64,000 nucleotides of DNA from Dastarcus helophoroides (lineage: Eukaryota; Arthropoda; Insecta; Coleoptera; Bothrideridae). The notes beneath the pieces are model-generated. The model did not search any database. It was given only the letters and a program-made list of their open reading frames with translations, and was not told where the DNA came from. The stretch's first letter is position 1. Every line of letters starts with the position of its first letter. The position numbers and the translations under genes were made by a program. The DNA lies in assembly GCA_028583605.1 (NCBI GenBank), contig CM053328.1, forward strand, positions 28,679,578 through 28,743,577, in the 5' to 3' direction. Shown here piece by piece: positions 24,093 to 36,100 of the stretch.

Positions 24093-24612
24093 GAAACGTC
24101 CCCCAAATGGAGGGCTTCCTTTTTTTTTTAATTGTCAAAAATATTGTTGACATTGCAGTGGAAGTTCGGTAACATCTTCATAGGGGCCTCAACTAGTACA
24201 ATGCTTAGGTCCCTGAGCCCCAGAACACACATTTTTCTTAAATCGATTCTGAATTACCATAGAAAATCTCTAATTCGATTTTTTTCTCGAATTTGGAGAG
24301 AGACTCGAGTTTATAAACAACAAATCGATACAAGGATCCATATTTTAAGCTTACAGGAAAAATACTGTGAAAAAGATCGATCAAAGTAGAAATTTCAAAT
24401 TTCAACTGAAATTCTGAAAAGAAAGTTAAATTTTAAGTTTTGTTTGGCTTACACTTTTGCCATTATTTCGCCAATATTTAAACTGTAAACTCGAAATATT
24501 TATTAAAAGAAAAACAGGAGAAATTCCAAAAAAAATTAAATTTAAGAAAGTTTCATTTCAGTAGTCATGAATTTATGGTCAACGGAAGATTTAGAGATTT
24601 GCAAGTAAAAAT
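24093..24612. other. Spacer between mariner copy 2 and a palindromic element
   Basis: AT-rich with a short AGGTCCCTGAGCCCC stretch near 24210. No gene or element ends are recognised. Confidence 0.3.
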
Positions 24613-24800
24613 TTGGTGGAGCGGACTTGTCCTTGGTTATCTTCAACAATTGATGTACAAATCTTATCCACTGAAACCTGAAGATGATAGCTTGGCTATC
24701 GAAACGCGTTAGAACAACTTTTATTGTATTTTTTAATCTTTCTCGGTTTTATGGGACAAGATTTATATATCAATTTTTGAAGATAACCAAGTCCACCAAA
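24613..24800. mobile_element. Palindromic retroposon, family 1, short copy with both outer ends
   Basis: Both outer ends are present as inverted copies: TTTGGTGGAGCGGACTTGTC on the left and GATAACCAAGTCCACCAAA on the right. Only one CTGAAGATGATAGCTTGGC core remains. No target duplication or A tail was recognised. Confidence 0.65.
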
Positions 24801-25039
24801 CTTTGACTTTCAATTTTGATGTCAAAATTTCATCTTGATATTCCAACTGTGACTTTGAGGTGTTTCAAAATGTTGACTCTTTTACTTTAGACTTTATTTT
24901 TGGTGCTTCTGCGTGCCTTTTTCACGAATGAAAATTCTAATTTGGTTTATTTTCAGTCTCTAAATTAATTCATTATTCATTAATGAAAATTTCCCATTTG
25001 GTTTATTTTCAGTCTCTAAAGTTATCCCATAGTTTAGAT

Positions 25040-26755
25040 TAGGGATGTAAGGAATGTTGGTGTTCCTACATTCGCGAATCTTCATTTTCAACATTCGCGA
25101 ATGCGAATGCGAATGTTGACTATTTCACTGAGATTTACTTAGAAATACTCCAGAATAAGTCGCATTTGGAGATGAAAACCAGTTTTTAAAAATATTTCTC
25201 TAACATTTTTATTTTGATTTAAATTTTGACAATATATTTCTCTAAATTTCGTAAAAATATTATTGTTAAAATTTCTATATTTTTGTCAGAGTTTTAGAAA
25301 AATAAACGAATTTTGAGAAAAAGTTAAATTTTTGATAAAAAAGCTCAATTTGAAACTTTGACAATAAGACAAAATTTAAAATTACCCGAGAGTCAAAAAA
25401 GGCCGAATTTTCTGCAAAATATTCAAAATTTCTAATACACTCCAATTTTGGGAGGATAAAGTAGAATTTTGAGTATAAAGTGGTAATTTAGAAAAAGCCG
25501 AATTATATTTAAAAAAAGCAGTTTTGGGATAAAGTTGGAATTTTTAGAAAAACAAATTTAATATAAAAATCTGACCTTTTTCAAAAATTTGAAAAGTATC
25601 GAAATTTCGGAGAAAAAGACGATTCTCGAGGTAAAAATCGAAGGTTTCGAAAACAAAAAATAGTTCTGAAAAAAAAATTAAAATTTTGAGAAAAAGATCG
25701 ATATCTTGAAAAGGGGGTCGAAATTTCAAGGAAAAGTCGAAATTTAGTAAAAATTCGAAATTTCCCAGGTAGAGTCAAATTTAGTTGCAATTTCGAAAAA
25801 AAGGGCGAATTTTTAAAAAATTTCAGCAAAAAAGGCAAAATTTCAAGACAAGGACTCGAAATTTCTTGACTGAATGGGGAAGAGACAATTTCTTCCCCTC
25901 CTGCCTCACTGTGACCTCAGAAAATATTCTCTATTGAGATAAACGTCGAAATTTTGAGAAACAAATTAAAATTTAAATATTTGGAATTTTGGCCGTTACA
26001 AGAATTGAAAAATTTCAAAAAATATTTTTAAAAATTTCCAGATAAATATTATTCTAAGAATTTTTACTTTTTTACTAAAAGACACCAAATTTCAAGAAAA
26101 ATGCGAAGTTTGATGAACAAGTCAAAATCTGCAGAAAGACGAATTTTAAAAAAAGTCGAAATTTTCAAATAAAGTGGAATTTTGGGCGATATGATGAAAT
26201 TAAAAAAAAAATGTCGAATTTTGATAAAAAAAATTCGAAATTTTGAAAAAGTCAGATTTTGAAAAAAGAAGTCATATTTTGGAATAAATTTGAAATTTCA
26301 AAAGAAAAGGAGAAATTTTTTGAAAAAAAGACGTATTTTGAGAAAAAAGACAAAATTTCGAGAAAATGTTCAAATTTCAAGGAGGGGGTTAATTTAAAAA
26401 ATAATGAAAACTGGAAAAGGTTCCCGCAGTTGGGAGTTTACATTTTTGGTTGGCTGCACGAACCAGGGGAAATCAAGCGTTCCACCCTGCCTTATTGTTG
26501 CTATCAAGTAGAAAAAGAAAACAAGGGGATTTAGACTGGATAAATTACTGCATTGTTTATTTTCTTAATAAATCTTCATCACTCAAGTTTAAGAAACCTG
26601 TCTTAGCTTAGCAGTTTCATTGCTGTTTCATAAATAATGTCCCGTGTTGTTGCCAAATACATTCGCAATATATTCGCATAATTTCTTGCGAATGCGAATA
26701 TTAAAAAACTTGCGAATATTCGTGAATGCGAATATTCGTTACTTTAGACATGTAG
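25040..26755. mobile_element. Probable DNA transposon with GCGAAT-rich ends
   Basis: The left end starts TAGGGATGTAAGGAATGTTG, followed by ATTCGCGAATGCGAATGCG. The right end has TTGCGAATATTCGTGAATGC and then ATATTCGTTAC before ACATGTAGG, so the two subterminal regions are inverted relatives rich in GCGAAT. The interior is GTCGAAATTTT-type AT-rich filler with no transposase. The outermost bases are diverged and I found no duplication, so the exact ends and superfamily (hAT suspected) are uncertain. Confidence 0.4.
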
Positions 26756-27065
26756 GATCCAGATCAGGTTTTCCGTCAGCGCGTAAGTCAAGCAACGTGC
26801 GTTTCAAATGGAGGCATTTTTGGAACACTGTGTATATAATACCTTCATTGCATTGTAACTGAATTTTATGGTTGTTTACATGTAGGTAAGCATTTAATAA
26901 TGATGAATGCAAGCTTTAGGAGAGGGAAATCGAAAGTTATAAAAGACCATTACTAACTTCCTCTCCCAACGTTTCCAGCACAAAGACGGTGCATGCGTTG
27001 TGTGAAAAGCGGTCAGATTTGAAAGTGTTTGTTGTGGTTTGTTTTCACTGTTTTCAGCGGTGAAT

Positions 27066-27126
27066 ATGTCAACGATGTTTTACACGGCGTTAAGTGTTTT
27101 ATTATTTTCAGCTATAATTCAGAATG
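27066..27126 (+). CDS. Gene C exon 1, signal peptide
   Basis: Twenty codons plus one base, ending AATG before donor GTAAGT. The leader is hydrophobic with polar flanks. The preceding 100 bases contain no clear TATA box. Confidence 0.75.
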
Positions 27127-30100
27127 GTAAGTAATTACGAGCATATACTACGACGATTAATTTTATGTTCATTAGGACAAATAGTAAAATAGTAAATTAT
27201 GTGAAACTGGATAAATGACGCGCAAATGTGCGTCCTATTTTTTCTGTAATTACTTCAAATTTCACGTCATTATAAAAATAGATTTTTTTATCAAAGCAAC
27301 GTAAGCTATAAATTAATCATTGAAAATTAATAAGCACGATGTAATTTAAATAATGTCATTGAACAATAACTAAAGGATTATTGCAGGAGAAATAGAATCT
27401 TGAAGGTACTATGAATTAATGTGCAGCTTTTTTATTTACATGCGCTCGACTGGAAAATTAAATTACCCTATCTGAATCCACCAGATTTGTCATGGATAAC
27501 CTACTTGAATAATTAAAATTCTTGAAAAAAGTTGTTATTCCTTTTCACTAATTTAATTAATATATTTTATAAAAAATGTTCATTATCAAGATGAATATTT
27601 TACAATGTTCTCTATGTTACTTAAAAAAAAAGGATGCGCTTCTCGTGAAAATTTAAGAATGTGCATATTGATATATTTTTTTTATTTAGTATTATTCTTT
27701 TTTTCATGGAAAGGACTGGTCCTTGGTTATTTTCAAAAATTAAAATACAAATCTTGTCCCTTGAAACCAGGAAAGATTAAAAAACACATCAAATGTTGCT
27801 CTAACGCCTTTCGATAGTTAAGATATCATCTTCAGAGAGATACTGAAGATGATAGCTTGTCTATCGAAACTCGTTACAGCAACCTTTGTTGTAATTTTTA
27901 ATCTTTTTTTCACAGAGAGATACTGAAGGTGCTAGCTTGGCTATCGAAACGCGTTAGAGCAACCTTTGTTGTGTCTTTTTAATCTTTCTTGGTTTCAGGG
28001 GACAAGATTTGTATTTTAGGGTTCCATTTCCATAAAAGCTAGAACCTTACAAAGAAAAATTATTTTGCAACGGATTTGTGCTACACTAATCCTATTTTAC
28101 ATTAAATCCTTCCATTTCAGTCGTAATTTTTGAAATGTTATCAGGGCCGGCACGAACCCTAGGCGAAGGATCTACACAGCGCCCTTAACCTGTCATCTAA
28201 AAAAAAACCTTCCCTAAAATATATTTCGTGACAGCCACAAAATAATGTTTGTGGACTAAAAAAACGTGAAAAATAATTTTCATCGATAAAGAAAATTAAA
28301 TTAGATCGAGTTTAATCAGAGACTAATTTTTATATAAAATAAACTTAAATTTTTGCTCCTAATTTAATTTGGTGAAACGCACTGGTCCTTTGTTATCTTT
28401 AAAAATTGAAATACAGAACTTGTCCCCTGAAACCAAGAAAGATTAAAAAACACAACAAACGTTGCTCTAACGCTTTTCGACAGTCAAGCTGTCATCTTCA
28501 GAGAGATACTGTAGTATCTCGTTAGAGCAACGTTTGTTGTGTTTTTTAATCTTTCTTGGTTTCAGGGAACAAGTTCTGCATTTTAATTTCTCCTAATTTA
28601 AAAAAAATAAGGCCAATTTTAAGGTTTAGTTCAGATTGTAGGACAAAAAAAATAAAAATTATAAGTTTAAGCTCGAAATTTTGAAAAAAAATAATGAATT
28701 GAAATTTTAGAAGAAACTAAAATTTTGTATAAAAAATTGTTCTTAAAATGTCGGTAGTTCCAGAAATTTACTCTTAAAACTTGATGTTGTTTCCTTTTTT
28801 CTTAATCTTTCAATTTAAAAATCCAAATTTTGACTTTACAATCTGAAATTCATTTTTAAATTTCAATTTTGTCTTTTTAATATGAAAATACTTAAAAATC
28901 TGGAGTTTTTTTAAACGCTTTTGACTTGTTTCTTGCAATTTCAAATTTCAGAAGGTTGATTTATTTTCACGAAATTTATAAAAATACGTAAAATCCACAT
29001 TTTGAAAAAAAGTCAAAAGTGGTTTATAAGTGAGAATTTTAAAAAACACAGCATACCTAAAAGGGACTTCGAAAAAAAATCAACATTTTGAGTTTCAAGT
29101 CGAAATATTGAGATTTTTTTATACTTCAAATTGTTTTCCAAAATGTTTACGTTTTTCTTTCTTTAATGTCAAAAACAAAGTTTTTTTTTAATCACAGGGA
29201 AAAATCTATTTAAAGTCAATACTTTTTGTGGCAAGTTGGGCTTGCACCAACTAAAAAAAACCCGCTTTCTTCACTATCCATTTTGGTATGGGGCATATCA
29301 TCAAAAGTGGTAGTTACTTGTCGATCGCTGTCTCTCCTCTCGCCTCTTCGTCTCTATTATTGCCCTCGACATCTATTTAATGGAAAAAAAGTAAAAATTC
29401 AAATCAAACTAGCCATTTTAAGGAGAATGGAAATGTTGATTGAAAAACTTCAAATTTATAAAAATTCAAAATTTTTCGTAATTTGGGTTTATGTTGAAAT
29501 TTCTGTTGAAGTTTAAAGAGCAAAAAATCGAAATATGGAAGTTTATGATAAAATATTAAAAGAAGAAGGAAGTAAAAATTAAGGATATAAAAAAATCGAA
29601 TTTTCATAACGAAATAGGAAAATTCTCCAAATTGATCTAAATTTGCTAGAAATTTAGTCTCTAAAATCTCGTCTGTCATTGAAATTTCAAATTCGAAAAT
29701 TTGGGAAATTTCTGGATTAAAATCGATATTTGAAAAAAAAACCTCTAAACTTCGAGCTTAAAGGTCACAATTTGGGACAAATTAGAGACAAATATTAGAA
29801 TTTTGAAACGAATACCCTAAGAAAGTTTGAAAAGATAAAAAGTTTAAAAAAATTCGAGCTTAAAAAATACATTATAAAAAAAAATATTGTTTTTTTCTTT
29901 AACATTTTGATATTTTGGACATTTTCTCGAAAAGCAGTCTATTTTTAGATATCTTAACTGTCTTATTAATTTGAAGGAAAAATTGACAAATGCCAATATC
30001 AAAGTAAAAATTGCGAGAAAAATGTGTTAACATTTCATAAAATTATTATTAATAATTCCAGGTTAAATGGGAAATTTCGAGAAACATTTTGAGGCGGCTT

Positions 30101-33100
30101 CGAAATTTTGAGAAAACACTGGAACTTCTAATAATTTTTGTTTGGTAAACTCTTGTTTTTTTTTATTTCTGCGCTCCAACCTTTCTACTTTTTTTCAAAA
30201 AGTTAATATTGTTAATTTGTTTCATAAAGTTTCAACTTTAAAGTCGAATTTTCGACCTTAATTAATTTTGTATCTGAATTTTTGAGGTTAAGAAAGTGTT
30301 GTGTGGATAAAGTGGCAATTTAAAGAAAATGTTAACATGTTGAGGAGACAATACTTCGTGACTAAAATTAAAATTTCCTGAAAATACTTCTTTTCAGAAA
30401 AAAAAAACTAAATTAAAAAAATTCAGATTCTAATTTAAAGTGGATTTTAGTTAAAAATTTTTGAATCTAAGGTCAAAATTCGAATTCAAAAGTTGAAAAA
30501 ATACGCAGCAGTCAACATTTTTCGTAAAATTGAAATTTTGTGTTTATAAAAAAAGACTCCAGATTAAAAACTTCTTTTTAAAAAATTCTAAGAATTCGAA
30601 AAACATCCACAATTAAAAATTGTTTTCTAAATATGTTTTCATTTCAACTTTAACCAGAACTTTAGTTCCTGGAGTTCGGTGTAAAGTGAAAATTTAGTAA
30701 CGTAAAGTTTTAAAATTAGAATCGATATTTTAAGAAAAAATTCAGAAAAATTTTTCTGCGGAAAAATCGAAGTTTTGATAAAAATGTGTTCATAAATTTG
30801 ATTGCACGGACTGGTCCTTGGTTATCTTCAATAATTGAAATACAAATCTTGTCCCCTGAAACCAAGAAAATTAAAACAACACAACAAACTTGCTCTAACG
30901 CGTGTTGATAGCCAAGCTATCATCTTCAAAGAGATACAGAGTAGTAGTAGCAGAATCTCTCTAAAGATGATAGCTTGTCTATCGAAACGCGTTAGAGCAA
31001 TCTTTATTGTATTTTTTAAACTTCCTTAATTTCAGTGGACAAGATTTGTATTTCAATTTTTTCATAAATGTCAAGTTCTTAGAATTTTTTACCTGTCATT
31101 TTCCGAAATTTGGTTTTTAACTTTTCAATTATCTTGAATTTCCATTTTTAAGTGGAGCTTTCTATCCTAAAGTAAAACTTTCCACTTGTTCGGAAAATAT
31201 TAAATTAAATTTGGTGATTTAATTTGAATCTTAGGATTATAGTAAGAAAAAAAGTAGAACAGAAATGAAATTTTAACAAAAAACTACAAAAGATTTGTTT
31301 TTAATTGACTTTGACTGGGAGCATTGTTTTAAAGTTTGCACCAAGGTAGCTAATGAGCATACGGTGGTCCTAAATAACTACAAAATAATTTAAAAAAAGC
31401 ATCATCTAATATGATCAGCAACGCGTCATGCGCCCCCAAAATTAGAGCGCCCTAGGCGATTGCCTAGTTCACTTATATGAACCAGCCAGCCCTGGGTGTT
31501 ATTAATAATTAGGGTGTTTTCAAAAGAACTGGTACAAATAGTCCGGTGAAAAGACACGTTTGCATAAAAATGATCTTACTAAAATATTCACTCCTTAACA
31601 CAAACAGTCCTTCAGAGTGAAACTGCTGTTGAAAATTTCCAAAAAAATATGGAATAAGTTTTTTTGTTTGAATACCAAAGAAGACGTATCAATCAAATTT
31701 GACACAAAGTACATATGCAATAAGAAAAATCACTTGGATTAAATGTAGCAGCTTATATGTGTTTTTTCGATATGTCAAAAGCATTCAATCGGATCCGCCT
31801 AGATGATATTAAACATCTGTTAAAAAACAAAGGAATAAACTCACAATGGATTAATATTATCGAAGAAATAAACAAGAATTGCTCTACCAAAATCAGAACA
31901 ACTAAGAAATCAGCCAGAACATAAAAGTAGTCCCCGGAGTGACAGAAAGAAGACTTCTTAAGCCCATTCCTATTTAATATGGTGATGGATGCTAGCGTAC
32001 CTAAACAGCTAGGATACAAAATGAGAGATACATTTTTCAACATTGTCTGCTATGCTATGCAAATGGTGCCGCACTGATATCAAATTCAGAGGACGATCTC
32101 CAGCGATTACTGCACGCCTTCAACACAACAGCAGAACGATTTAATATGGTAATAAATAAAGAAAAGACCAAACGTATGACCATCCCCAAATATCTTTTAC
32201 GCTGGAAATTGGAAGTAGATGAAAAAATAATCCAACAGGTAATGCAGTTTAACTACCTCGGCTCTGAAATCACCATTGACGGAAGGCTGACCAAAGAAGT
32301 TTAAACACAAACATATAATCCGGCAAGGATCTCTGGGTGCCTGAGGGATATTGTCTTCCGCAATAAGTACATGTCAGCAGAAAGTAAGATCCGAATAACA
32401 AAACCACAGTACTTCCTGTAATGACGTAATGGGGTGAAAGCAAGACCAGATACAAAAAGAACAAGGCAAATAATGAGAACCATGGAAATGAAAACATTAA
32501 GAACGATACCTAGCAAGGCACTGAGAGATATGTATAGAAATGAAGAGATACAGAGATTGAGTGACATACATGACATATATAGATTCACAAGAGGCAGAAG
32601 AAAATACTGGAACCAGCACTTCGAAAGAATGAATGAAAATAGAATGGTCAAACAAGAGAATATATTGAAACGAGGAAGACCGATAAAAAGATGGAAAGAA
32701 TGCTGGACATGAGAACAAGTGGCTTAAAATCAGAACAGGTTGAGAAACCTACCTCAGAGAATGAAGAAGAAGAAGAAGAAGAACAAGAAGAAGAAGAAGA
32801 AGAAGAAAAAAAAGAAGTAGACATATGCAACTTCTCAACAATTTTTATAAAATTCCTACTCCTTGCAGTAGTATCTCTTAAGTTATTTTTTGATTTGTTT
32901 GACAAAAAATAAGTGATATCATGGTATCCCAATGAACTCATTCAAATATGAAAATCTGGCAGTGCAAGGGGTTAAGCAACGTAATATTTTGAAATTATTT
33001 TGGTAACAAAAATAACACAATGTGGTATTATAAACTGTCGTAAAATCCCGTATTTGTGTTCTAGAATGTGATCTTTAACAATGAACGTAAAAACGAACAA

Positions 33101-36100
33101 TTCTTTCAATTATAACAACGATATTGCATGTCAAATACACGATTTAGCTATACATCTAACCATTAGAATATGATAAATCTTAGATGTAATTTAGAAGTAT
33201 CATTCAAGGTAACTACTCCATGTTATTACGTCAGATGAAAAATATTGATAGAAAAAATTTACTCAAGCCAGATTTAATTACCCATGGAGTCTGTATAGCA
33301 ATAAGTTAGCTGCGAAGTAATAGTAATTTAATGTACATATATTCATTGAAACAACTTTACGATATGATCTAATATTGAAATGTTGTTTACCTCGTTAACC
33401 TAAAAATTAAATTTTTATAACTCTGCAAATTTTTTGAGTCAATATTTGGAACTATTTAACTTGTATGGAAATAACTGAAATTTCCTGTATTGATATCTTG
33501 AGTTATTTTCTCTTCGGTGTTGTGTACACGATTTTGCAGTATTTTGTGGTTTTTCAAATATGAACAAATATTTTTCAAACGCAATTAGGTATGTCATCTA
33601 ATGAATACTTAAAAAATTAACGGACACAGGACAATTAGTCATTAAATGCGATGACCTTGGCACACCTACACATCAAAATAGTTCAAAATAATTACATCAC
33701 ATTTTCCTCTTTAATAACCACCAAAATTAAAAAGTGAATCATATATCAAGTCACCCAATCTTACGAATTGTAAGACCGTTTTGTTAAAAAAAAAATTGAC
33801 ACAATTTTATATTTCTGCTTATAACATCTTACACTTGAATTATCGACTTGTTTCCGACGTTTTAAATTTAAAGTGGACATTTCTACTTTCAATTCCAAAT
33901 CACCAGAAAAAAAAACCGAAAGTTTCACTTTTAACTCAACATAAACAATTTTTTCTCTAAATTGTGAGTCTCCAGTTTTGCAATTTATAGCAATCATTTT
34001 TTTTTAAGTTTAATCCGCTCGCAAACGGCAACCACATTATGCCTTCAAACCACTGCGAGTAGAATGCGGAAACAAGGATAGATGGCGATAAACCGCCTTC
34101 TTAAACAAGGATAGGTTGTAATTTTTGGTGAAAATTCCTTTCGGTAACGAGTTCCATACCTTGGAAGTTCTACAGAAAAAAGAATCTCCGTAGAAGTCTT
34201 CACTCTGTCAAGCTGGACCGCAATCTTATCTTAAATATCAAAATTTCTACTAATATTTGTCTTATTTCAAATTTAAATTCAAGATTTTGTGGATTTTGTA
34301 CAAGCAATTATGTAGATATTGCACGCGAGATATTCCAATGGGATGAATTTAAAACTCTAATCTAGTGAGCCCCAATTTTTTCATCAAGGGATTTTGATAA
34401 GTTCCAGCTTAGCTTGATCTAATAATTCTGTAAGATGGTTGAGTATTGAATGAGATTTAGCTCGAATTGTCATCAATTTTTGAAATAAATTTGAGTGGAA
34501 CCTTGGAGTCAATATTCAAAATTAGAAAAGTATATACGATAATAAGGGTAGATTTGATTAAATATGTCCGTTTTTTTCCACTTTTCGTCTCCTCCTTTTT
34601 GTTTTACTCTCACTCCTCTTCTTTTTTCACTTGCTACATTTACTCTTCTCTTTCTTCTCTTACATCACCTTTCTTTCTTCCCCTATAACACCTTTCTCTC
34701 ACGGGGCTGTCTGTTTTCTTTCACTTTTTCTCCTTCTCTACGCTACTCGTTTTCTCTCCTCATGCCAACATTCTTTCTTCTCGAGTGTCTCCTTTAAAAA
34801 TCAAATGTTTTTATTACGTTTCGTTTACACTAGACACTTTATTCCGTGCATTTTTAACTCAGATATAAAATATATTTTTTCTCCGACATAAGTGTCAACT
34901 ATCCTGAGAGAAGCTATCTCCTCCCAGGTGTGTAGATAAGTCTCGGATAGCTTCTCTCAGGATAGTTGACATTGATATCAAAGAGAAATCTACGGAACAA
35001 AAGTGTCTAATCTTTCACACTTTTAGATTTAGGGAAACTGACAGTAGTACGAATTTCACTTTTACAGATATGTCAAGTGCATTAAGTTTGGCGATCTTAT
35101 CTTCACAATTAAAGAAAAAATAGGGGGCTCATCAGGTTTTACACCCAATAAAAGAGTGGTGTCCAACCTTAAATTGATTGCAGCCACACACAATTTTAGG
35201 TTAGCCACAAAGGCGAAAAAAAAAACAGAAAATGAATAAATACAAGAAAAAACATTATCAAAATTGAAGTGATGGAGTTATGACTCAAAAAGAGAAAAAA
35301 TAATCACCACAAACATCCTTTAATAAAAATAAAACCAATGGTGTGTTCTTCATAGAAGCTAAAGAAACTTAGCTTCTAAAAAATAAAGTTACACATATCT
35401 TTTTTGGCACAAGGCTCATGGCCTAGCATTTATTTTTAAATTTCGAGTTTAAACCCAAAATGTTTAAGCTTTTTTAAATTACATTAAATTTCAAAAAACT
35501 ATAAAAGTAAAATAGGAAACGAAGCCTGGATTTGAGTTTGATGTCAAATTGTTAGAAAAAAAAAATCATATTGATCTTTTAAGCTTCAAGAAAAAACCCG
35601 AATAATCGGGTTTAAATAAAAAATGTTATAATTAAAATGAAAACTTTTAGATTCTTTTACATACTTTTTTTTTTATTTTAAATTTTGAGTTTCTAAATTT
35701 ATGAGTTTAACCTTAAATTTTATTTAATTTCGAGTTTTAGTTGGATATTTCGAAGAAACGATCTAAATTTTTGAGAGAAGAATCAAAGATTAAAGCTTTG
35801 AAGACATAAACTAAATTCATAAATAAAATTTCTCGAGATTTCAACCTAGTAATTCTGAACCCCTGACTCCTGAACTCCTGAGGAAAATTTCCTTTAAACA
35901 TTTGAATCATTTAAGAGAAAGCCAATCAATTGGAAAAAGACAAGTGATCGAGAAATTATTGGTCTTTTCCAATAATGCTTTTTGGTTTTTATATTTTTTA
36001 TTGACACATTCTCAAATATCAACAAAAATTTTATTTGTTTTTTTTATCTCTATGACATTTTTACTACTTTGATTTTTACAATATAAAACGACAATAATAC

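Larger units (their letters stand above)
28143..31492. mobile_element. hAT-like non-autonomous transposon, about 3.35 kb
   Basis: The left end begins CAGGGCCGGCACGAACCC. The right end, complemented, begins CAGGGCTGGCTGGTTCAT and continues to GTGAACTAGGCAATCGCC. The 8-base flanks AATGTTAT and GGTGTTAT agree at six of eight positions, as expected of an aged hAT duplication. The interior codes for nothing. It is GTCGAAATTTT-type filler, with two palindromic retroposons inserted later (28368-28589 and 30798-31060). A deletion derivative lies at 15205-15442. Confidence 0.6.

Noticed and set aside
32434..32941. Open frames with long E- or S-runs near 32.7 kb
   Set aside because: They arise from the RTE-type LINE tail and its GAA microsatellite.
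34467..34891. Three overlapping S/F/L-rich plus-strand frames
   Set aside because: All three frames are open because the DNA is a pyrimidine tract. No leader, domain or splice structure supports a gene.
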